Shown here one piece after another: positions 21,860 through 31,200 of a DNA stretch of 64,000 nucleotides. Positions within the stretch are counted from its first letter, which is position 1; every line of letters begins with the position of its first letter. A program made the translations under genes and the position numbers. Source of the stretch: Saposhnikovia divaricata (Eukaryota; Streptophyta; Magnoliopsida; Apiales; Apiaceae); NCBI GenBank assembly GCA_036435485.1, contig CM071598.1, positions 105,522,501 through 105,586,500 of the forward strand. Reading direction: 5' to 3'. The notes beneath the pieces were generated by a model. It worked only from the letters and a program-made list of their open reading frames with translations. It had not been told where the DNA came from and did not search any database.

Positions 21860-22035
21860 GGATCCTCTATCGGCTTCTTCATGTCCCTTTTATGTCTCCT
21901 ATACAAAATGGGTGTCCTGGCGGGGCCCATTATAAGGAAAATGGAAATAAAATATTTTATTTCCATTTTCCTTACAATGGGCCCCGTCAGGGGCACCCAT
22001 TTTGTATAGTGGACACAGAAGAGGACAGAGGATCC
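21860..22035. repeat. palindromic MITE of 176 bp
   Basis: From GGATCC at 21860 to GGATCC at 22030 the sequence is an imperfect palindrome centred at about 21955 (AATGGAAATAAAATATTTTA). The inner 60-base arms (TATACAAAATGGGTG, GGGCCCATT) match nearly base for base. It would form a strong hairpin if transcribed. A few codons look open, but only because of the repeat. Confidence 0.85.
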
Positions 22036-22432
22036 GAGCTCCTTGAAAATACCATTTCATTCTTATTCATATTCACCTCCATTTCAATATTCCTTTTTCC
22101 ATTTCTTCTAAATCCTTCCTGTACTTAGTGACAAACGACTAAACGAGACACGAAATTTGGAATTCTTTATTAGATCCTGTAAATTTATAGAAGAGGGGTT
22201 AAATATAAATAATATTATTTTTTTCGAAATTTGTCCGATTCATTTAAAATTAGTTCAAAATAAATTTATGTAAAATTAAATGAAACAAGATTCAAGTTGA
22301 ATATAAATTATATTTAACTTGATAGATTGTTACAAATTCAGTACAGAGTAATATCTCACTAATAAAAATAAATTAAAAAATTCGACATAAATTTTTCTAT
22401 ATTTGTTAATAAAAATTTAAATGCTAAAAAGC
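22036..22432. other. AT-rich spacer
   Basis: No supported feature. Confidence 0.5.
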
Positions 22433-23695
22433 TGTTGAGTATGTAATACACACAAGAAAATACAGAGGGGGTGAATGTATTTTTAAATTTTTCTTTGATT
22501 TGAACTTTAAAGAACAATATGTTTGAAGGTTTGAATCTGTGTTCGTGTATGTGTAGCTAAGTGTGTGTTTGTGTTTAACAGAATATATATGTGCGGAAAT
22601 AAAACACAAAAACACAGGCACTCACTTTAATCTAACGTTTTATTAGATAAAGATTTTTGCTACAATCTGTGAATACAAATGTTAGTATTCTCAACTTCGT
22701 TTTTCTCCGAGAGATGTGATCTAAGATGTGTGTGAAAAACTTCTACTTCTAAAGAAGTGAGGTTGTACACTCTACTTGCTACAAATAATTGAACAAACAA
22801 ATCTACTTTCTAACTTGTCTATCCTTATCTTCGAATATGTCCAGTCAGCATGCAATTTGACTTTCTCTAACCTGCCCAGATCTACTTCTTTAGCAGTTTG
22901 TCTTCTTTAACATCTTTGTAAGCTTCTTTGTAGACTTTCCATGTACACTTTATAGTACTGTGGTCCTGAAAGTGCCTTGCCTTGTTGCAGGTATTTGACT
23001 TGTACATCTTTAGTATTTTATCTTCAAGAATCCATTCGAGAAATGACTAAGTGTTTGATTTGAGAACTAGAATTGGCTATTTCGATAACTCTGAGTTCTC
23101 GAACATTCTATTCTTGACATATCGAATCACTTCTCGAATGAGTTTTTTCTTCAGGTATCCTTGACTTATCGAATAGAGCCTTTACTTATGAAAACCTTGA
23201 GATGTCGAATAGCTTCCTGAGTCCTTGAGATATCGAACGTAACTTTGACTTGTTGACTCCTTGAGAACTCGAATGATACTTTGACTTGTTGACTTCTTGA
23301 ATTCTCGAATAGAGTATTAGACATGTCGAATCCCTGAGTTATCGAATGAGGCTTTGACTTGTTGACTCTTTGAGATATCGAACAGTGCCTTTTGACATAT
23401 CGAATCTCTGACTTCTCGAATTAGTACTTAGACAAATCTTCAATCTTCAAATTTCAACTGTGTTTATTTCTACAGTCTGTATTTATTTCTACAGCCTTGT
23501 TCTTCAAGCTTGAGGCATGATCTCTGGATCTTCTTTCAAGCATTATTTTACAACTTGATTTATACAGTTACACAGCTAGAACTTTGATACCTATTACAAG
23601 TACTAAATGCAAGCAGAAACTCTACAACTAGAGGGTTACCTAGTTAGGGGGTCATGTAAATAATGCGAAACATTACAAACAATTATGCTTGTTAT
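22433..23695 (-). repeat. LTR-like DNA related in layout to the SIRE LTR, with an array of TCGAA motifs
   Basis: The left end (GTTGAGTATGTAATACACAC, AGAGGGGGTGAATGTAT) resembles the left end of the copia LTR at 5644 (AGATTACACACTTG, AGGGGGGGTTGAATACA). As there, the far half carries an array of short motifs, but here the unit is YWTCGAAT: about fifteen copies of forms such as TATCGAAT, CTCGAAT and TGTCGAAT between 23030 and 23430. TTGACTTGTTGACT also recurs three or four times. I could not fix the right boundary or a target duplication, so whether it is a solo LTR is unproven. Confidence 0.55.
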
Positions 23696-23989
23696 TAGAT
23701 TTATACAGGCATGCCTCTGTGACTAACAAAAACAGTTCGAAGATATAAACTAGGAGTAAAAACTCGCTAAATAGTACAAGAGTTACAAATTATCAAGTTC
23801 TATCAGATAGAATATTACAATAACAAAGAACTTGAATTTCTAGTGAATTAAATAGCTCCTGTGATTTTGGTTTAATATGAGAGAGAAGAGAGAGATTTGA
23901 TTTTTATTGGCTTCTGTCTTTTTTCTGTTGTGTATTTTTACAAAGTGGTCAGCTTGTTCTTTTATCAACAACCAATTAAACTCCCTGCC

Positions 23990-24300
23990 TCTTTTGTTAA
24001 AAACTTGTTCATCAATGACTTAGAATAGACTATCCAGTCTTCATAGACTTTGGGTAGGACTATTAGAGACTCAACAAACTTTCAGTAGGATTATACAAAT
24101 TTTGCAAACAATCCATCCTTCACATACAATCGGTATGATTATCCCTATGATAGTCATACAAGCATTAATCCATTGACAGACTATCCAATTGATTTCCAGA
24201 TTTTCGGTAGGACTTTCTCTAAGCTGTGTAGACTATCTTTTGTATAGACTTTCGGTATCGCTATGGGAGACAATCATACTAGAGTTTCATAGGCTATAAT
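23990..24300. repeat. third array of short motifs (ACTTTCGGTAGGACTA-like)
   Basis: At least five diverged copies: GACTTTGGGTAGGACTA (24046), AACTTTCAGTAGGATTA, CAATCGGTATGATTA, ATTTTCGGTAGGACTTT (24203) and GACTTTCGGTATCGCTA (24244). AGACTATCC recurs among them. No frame runs through it. Same style as the arrays at 6254 and 23030 but with another sequence. Confidence 0.55.
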
Positions 24301-24470
24301 CAATTCTTTTAGTCTTTAATCAATTATAATAATTTTGAATTAATTAATTTAATTATTACCTTAATGAATAAATTAATTCTGAAAAATTAATTTATTAATT
24401 AAGTTAACTAAATAATTTTAATTAATTAAAAGAGAATTAATATAAGTCCTTTGATAGTCAAACTTTCACT

Positions 24471-26418
24471 TTTTTTTTTGCAAAATGAAAAAGAATTTTC
24501 ATTTATCAATGATAGAGTTTACACAATCCAGAAAAGGAATGGAAAAAGAGACATTCTTTCATCCACGAAAGCTTATCATCTAACCGAAAGGTAAGCTTAA
24601 CCAATCTATGGGTCGTAACATAGATTACGACTGACATGAGAAAGATATTCCTCCGGAAGGTTAGACAATAAAACATTCATATCAAAGAAGAAGACTCACG
24701 ATAAAAGTAGGTCTCGTTAAAACCCCACAAGAGCAAAGTCCTGTGGAAAAAAACTCAGGGGGAAAAAAGAGTGTCCACACTACAACGATCGACAAAACAT
24801 CATTTTACATCATGCTTCAATAAACAAAAGGCTATATTCCTTTTAAATCTTCTGCTATAGCAATCCTATTCCCAACTTCAACCATCTCCTTTTCCATCTT
24901 CTTCTCATCCAAGTAAATCTGAAAATCACCAAAACCAGATACAAATCAAGAAAACTAAGTTGAAACAAAGACATAAATTTGAGATAAAACAAAAAATATA
25001 ATATTATATTATTTAATAATAAATTCTATTTTCGGTGATAAGATATTAATAAAAATAAGTATAAATATAATCTAACCAAAGGAGATCCCTTTGGTTAGAC
25101 CTCTATTTAAAATATTAAGAAAAAATAAAATTAAATAAAAAGTCATTAATATTACATTTAGATGAAAATAATAAAATAACTAAAATTGAATAATTTGAAA
25201 TGCTTTTCGAAAACAAAAAATTGTAAATAAGATATTATAAATTTAAAATCCAGCCAAATAAAATAAAATACAACTGTATAAAATATAAGATATAAAATAG
25301 AAAAATAGAAATATAAAATAAAATACAACCGTATACAACTGTATATTAGAAAAATAGTGTATAAAATATAAGATAGAAAATTCGTCAGACGGACAACTGG
25401 TAGTATTCGCCAAACGGACGACCGATAAAATTATTCGTCAAAACGGACGACCGATAACAAGCCAGTAAAGGCAATCCCGGAATAGGCCCAGAAAATTCAT
25501 ATAAAATGGAACAAATAGAATCCACATTAAAATGGAACACTTTTTATTCACGATTTTAAATACCAAATTTAACCATGTTGGTTAAGAGAACCAGTTTCCA
25601 TATATAAACTAAAATCAAAAATTAAATATTATCAACTAAAATCCATAAAGAGATCATTTAAAACATAAAAACCAATGAAATAACTACACTCATAAATGCA
25701 AAATTGATTAGAGAATTAAATTAATAAAGGGTAACATCTAAATTGGGCAAAACAAAATAAGGAACTAATATGCTAATTAGCTAAATTAGAGCATCTAAAA
25801 GATTTGATTTAATAAGAAATACATTACATTTTTACACTCGTAATAATAATAATACATTAGAAAAAATAAACAGAAAATTAATATTATCAGATAACTACAT
25901 ACCATTTTTATCACTAAAAAGTCAATATTACATAAAAAGACATAAATTCATCATCTGACGACACACAAATACCCACCTAAGGTCCAAAAGCCATAACAAT
26001 AGCATACCATAAAAGGCACCGTCATATCATACAGCTTTTGTATAAATGCAAGAATTAAAGACCATAAACTTGAAAAATAAAAATTACAGACAGTAAACAT
26101 AAATCAATTAATCGGTTAACAATTAATTAGGGAATCAAAATAATCAGATAAACAAGAAAACAATTAACATTTAATACGGGAATCAATTTAATCAATTAAC
26201 AATTAGTAAGGGAAACAATTACTCAACTAACAATTAATCAAGAAATCAACTAATTAGGAAATCAGGGTATCAATTAAAGGAGTTACAATAATTTAAATAT
26301 GAAATTAGCTACAATTAAGACAAATAATGAATGCAGTTAAAAGTACTAATTATTAAGGAGAGTTACAAAGTAACAGAACACGGCCACCGGATTAAAATCC
26401 GGCAAGACCACTGAATAT
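24471..26418 (-). mobile_element. retroposed insertion (LINE-type 3' end) with 13-bp target duplication
   Basis: TCAAACTTTCACT occurs at 24458-24470 and at 26419-26431. Immediately inside the left copy is a poly-T run (24471-24479), so on the minus strand the insert ends in poly-A. The DNA next to the tail (GAAAATTCTTTTTCATTTTGC on the minus strand in part, and GGTTTTAACGAGACC) looks like the 3' end of a plant LINE or its host transcript. The body (25000-26400) is very AT-rich, without an ORF above 60 codons, and contains three CGTC-AAACGGACGACCGATA-like repeats at 25383-25460. Origin of the body unknown. Confidence 0.7.
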
Positions 26419-26611
26419 TCAAACTTTCACTTTAAACCATTGAAAATAATAAGGTACTTCCACTGAATATTTGTTGACGCTCGATGCATTGTCTGGTTCA
26501 TGGACAACTAACTCCAATGAACAACTAATTCCAATGAATGTTTTTCATTTCTGATTCTATGTTGTGGATTTTTACTCTTTTCTCATCTCTCCGTAAACCT
26601 TCCTGTACTCT

Positions 26612-26882
26612 GGCCATGTTTGTTTCAAGGGATTATAATCCCCAAATTATTACCTTATAAATCCCAAACGTAAGGGATTATAATCCCATGAATTCACATT
26701 TTGATCATTGTTTTAGTTCACTCCCATGGGATTATAATACCTTGTGAAAGAAGGTATTATAATCCCATAGAAATGAATCAAAAAAATGATAGCAATATAC
26801 TTCCATGGGATTATAATCCTTTAAATTTAAGAAAGATAGTGTAATTTTCCAAGGATTATAATCCCCTAAAACAAACATGGCC
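26612..26882. mobile_element. MITE with GGCCATGTTTGTTT ends and internal GGATTATAATCC palindromes
   Basis: GGCCATGTTTGTTT at the left and AAACAAACATGGCC at the right are perfect inverted ends. Between them the 12-base palindrome GGATTATAATCC or a one-base variant recurs about eight times. The ends resemble PIF/Harbinger or hAT MITEs of plants, but I see no clear target duplication to decide. Confidence 0.8.
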
Positions 26883-26982
26883 TAACTGTACTTCAATTGT
26901 CACTGTAAAGATTTCTGTCACTCTAAATGAATCCATTCATCGAATAATACTCCGAGACTTGATCAAATAGCTGAACTCCTTT

Positions 26983-27003
26983 CTTCGTCAAAAAAAAAAA
27001 AAA
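26983..27003 (+). mobile_element. micro-insertion: CTTCGTC plus poly-A with 14-bp target duplication
   Basis: AGCTGAACTCCTTT stands at 26969-26982 and again at 27004-27017. The 21 bases between them are CTTCGTC followed by 14 A. A poly-A tail inside a perfect target duplication means target-primed reverse transcription that stopped after the tail and a few bases. Confidence 0.85.
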
Positions 27004-27017
27004 AGCTGAACTCCTTT

Positions 27018-28206
27018 TAATGTAGTAATTCTTTAAGCCTGTAGATTGACTTTATTCTTCTTTCTTTAATAGATAATGCTATATGAGATTCCTATGACAA
27101 TTTATATATTATTTACAAATATAATTTTGTTTAAATTGAATAGGGTTCTCAAACTATACAAATAAGTTATATCATATGCCTTTCATTCTTATCAATAATC
27201 TAAATATCTCCTACATATTAAATGAGGAGATACGAAATTTTGGATTTTCATCAATGATCTAATTGCTCTTTATATTTAATCGCAAGCAAGACACGAAATT
27301 TTTTAATTAACTTGTGCTTTTATGTTTACATATAAAACATGTTTAAATTTTAAAACATTAACAAATTTATGTAAAACTATCAACCATGTGTAAATCTATG
27401 TTTTATATATATCTTAAAAATCCATGTAAAATTTAAAAGAAAAATTATTAAAAAATCGAAGGAATAATTAATTAAGGATGGAGAGAATATTAGACATGTT
27501 CAATATCAGTACTCATTATGATAAAAGAAAAGAGAGAATTATCAAAAATGGACCATTTACAAGAATGATGACCCTTAACTGCCCCACAAATTCGGTACTT
27601 CGTGCACCGTAACAAACTTTTTTAAAAAAAGGGATGATACACTGTATCGTGCACAACAGCAGCAGGGGATATACTGATACATTGTGTTCCGCATTAGTGG
27701 TTATGCGGGAGATGAAATGCCGCATCTGCGGCCTATTACGGTAGACGAACTGCTGCATCAACTGTTTCGAGTGATGAAATTCCGTATTTGCGAGGTATTT
27801 AGGACCGATTTTTTGAAATAGGATATTTTAGACCATGCAAATTGGAGATGGAGCATTTTGGACCATAAATTTTCTTTTTTTAAATAAAGCGACTAGGAAT
27901 ATTTCGGTTACTATAGGCCAAACAAAATTTGCAATTGGAATTGAAAACACATTAATAATTCCATAGAATAGAATTTTAATACATTTATGGTATTCAAACT
28001 ACATTCAGGGTATTTGATTTTTGCTTGCAGCAACATTAACTTTGCCAACCACATTAGTTATCACCAATTCAAATGCATGGTAGATGTATAGCTCTTCACA
28101 ATTTTTTTTCCTGAAATAAAATGTCGCAAGAGATGGAACAGAAGCCAATTTGACCATAAACATGATAATAGTTACCAAAAAATTGTCTTAAATTGTCTGT
28201 GCCCAC
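27018..28206. other. spacer downstream of the prolyl-tRNA synthetase gene
   Basis: AT-rich, except for a more balanced, CG-containing patch at 27570-27790 for which I have no explanation. TGGACCATTTACAAG (27549) and ATTTTGGACCATAAAT (27857) hint at weakly inverted ends. The 3' UTR of the synthetase is expected in the last 200-300 bases. Confidence 0.45.
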
Positions 28207-31200
28207 TCAGTAGGATTTAGCAAAAATAGCAACTTCATCTGCAGGATTTCCAGTCATCAAACAAGTGTGTGGCCCTATAGGCTGTTCAAACGGGAAGCAT
28301 CTAATAGTTGCACCTGTTTCTTCTTTCACCCTCAATTCTTCTTTGTCGCTGAAAAAATGCATTGGTAGCGTGTGTATTCACTTTTCAGAGTATGATATGA
28401 TTTGGTGCAGCACAAACCAGAGAATAATATTCAAATCTTAATAAGAGAATATACATTGACAGATGGAAAAACGGTGTAAAATGTGTGTGGATGAATTTTA
28501 TCTAGTGTACCTGGCTGACCAAGGACCTCTTGCCCATTTGCCCTGAGAAATTGCCTCCTTGAGCTCATCATAGGACCTTACGTCCACAATGTTACTGCAA
28601 AATAGCATTATTAATTTAGCTAGATGCAAATAAATTATTATAGAGTTAAGATGCAGACATGCAGTTATGGAGCAAGGTGCACCATATGCCTAAAACCAGT
28701 TTGAATGCTCGTCTATTACACATACTAATATACAGAAGCAAGTCTTGCGCTAATTCATCACACCACAAAAAATTTAATTGAAGGTGATTTCTGACCATAT
28801 CAATACTATATTATAATAAGCGAAAGGGGGTATAATTTGTAGTTGGTTACCCCTTATTTTTGGTTATCCCCTTATTTTTGGTTATCCTCATTCACAACCG
28901 TTAGATCTTCAATTCAAGTAGATCATGACCGTTAGATATAACAATACTAAAAGTTGAAGGTCTAAGGTTCGAATCCCGCCAACAACATTTTAATATAAAA
29001 TTAATACTAGATTATGTTATATAGAAATGTTGAAGGTTCGATTCCCACCAACAGCATATTAATTTAGATTTAATACTAAACTAAAAATAATGTTTAAAAT
29101 ATTATATATACTAAACTATAAACAAATTTAAAAAAAAAATAAAAATAACCCATGCTTTGCACGGGCTATAAGCTAGTTAATACTAAAAGGAAAACTACAA
29201 ACATTTGTGGATTTTCAGGGAAAGAGTGACGGGTGAATGTTAATTTCATGATATAGCTATGCTTATACAAATTAATTTATAATGTGAAGGTCTATAATGA
29301 ACATGATAACAATACTAGCTATTAGAAAGGAAAATAACCTTAAAAATTTCCTACTCATTTCCCAAGACGACTACATTTAATGTATCTATTTGTAGTTCAA
29401 AAGCATGACACACTGTCAGAATACTTGCGATTAAATCAATCAATATGGCCATGTATGGTCAGGCATCAACCGAATACTGCTTTATAGGCTTTTACAGCAT
29501 ATTGGCTGCCAAGAAAAATGTAATGTCTATATTTTCAAGATCTAGCCCCTGTCAAAAAAAAAAAAAAAAAAAAAAGATCTAGCCAAAGACAAGAAAAAAA
29601 TATATATCTGTACACGCACTTAGAATTTGGAAATTAGGTACTACATACTATATATATTACAGATACACCCCAATAGACATTATAGCATGGATAAACAGTT
29701 AAACACTGGCTTAAAAGACAATAAAACTGGCCGAGGGAATGCACCTATCTCGAAATGATGTTGCTGCGGACAGAAGCGATGACTGGACCTCGGTCAACTT
29801 CTCTTTTATATAATCTACCAAAAATGAAGGTTCCATAGATATACCAAAAACTTTCCCTTGTTTTCCTGGGACATCTCTTCTAGATATAACCACACTCCCA
29901 CTTGAAACATCACGAGGACCAATTTCAATTCTTAGAGGCACTCCCTGCAATATGAAAAGTATGCTACAAGTTAATGAGCCTCTCAGAATACCTTCATATT
30001 CAGAACCAACACCTAAGAGGTTAAGAGAAAAACTAAAAAGTATCCTGAAGCACAAATAAATGTCATGCATCCTAGATTCAGTTATATGGCATGTAACATT
30101 CAGCTTGATTCTTTAACACATACAAGGATTAAACACACTAGTTCAAGATCTCAGCAGCTGCACCTAATGCTTTTATTCATCACCTCCCATAATGCAGTAG
30201 GTGATATTATTCAACTGATAAGACTGAAAATGGTATTATAACTGTAGTCAGTATTGGTGTTTTTGATGCAGGATACTGGCGGGCATTATTTCTATCCCCA
30301 GGCGATTCTCTGATTTATTCTTTTTCTTTGTACTTCATGCTGTTTTCTCTATGTTTCATAATGATGGTTAATATATTTTAACTGTATATGCTGTTATAGA
30401 AACAGTATGTTTAAATGTAAAATTTAGGTTAGTTAATTACCTTCATTTCCCAAAAATTAAATTTCCACCCTGGTGTTTTCTGATCTGTATCATCAACCTT
30501 AACTCTAATCCCAGCAGTGTGCAGAAAGTCTTTTACAGATAATGCAGCATCCATAACTCCACTCTTCTCATCAGTCTTCCTCCATATTGGAACAATCACC
30601 ACCTAAAAATGGTGCAATGAAGACTTCAATAATATATTTAAAAGAGTTATACAGGAAATCAGAAAGAAATGACAAGCAATTCCATACATAGAATGTTTTA
30701 CAAATGATGTAGACAAAGATGTGGATTCGTGGAAACAAAAAGTTTAGTATTTGTAGAGGACAGGCCTTTCTATAGGGAGCACAACAGATTTACACACAAA
30801 TATAGTTCAAATTAATGAATTTCTATTTTTGATTGAACTTGATTTGCTTAAAGGTGTTGATGACAATAGCTGAATTCGTGCTTTCTTTTTAAAGAAAATG
30901 CTAGAGAACTATTATTAGTTTATTACTTTGTTTTTCGTGATTTAATATCTATAACATAGTATCTTTCTTTTTAATTTTATTAGTTAACTCTTCTAATAAG
31001 TTTTGTACAGGTCATCAAAAACTCAGAACCGGTCCTGGTTAGTTATCTATTGAGGCAGATGTTATATGGAGTCCTCACTTGGCCTAACACTTCATCCATG
31101 TAGAGGCCTCAAAGTAGCAGTACCCATACAACTGGCAAATTTGTGTCCAACTTCTACTGGACAGTTCCTATATGTCCTTGCAATATACACTGAGGAAGTG

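Noticed and set aside
21856..22128. 90-codon frame over the palindrome
   Set aside because: The frame exists because the 176-bp palindrome has no stop in that phase.
27516..27761. 81-codon frame in a CG-containing patch
   Set aside because: No recognisable domain, start context or partner exon.
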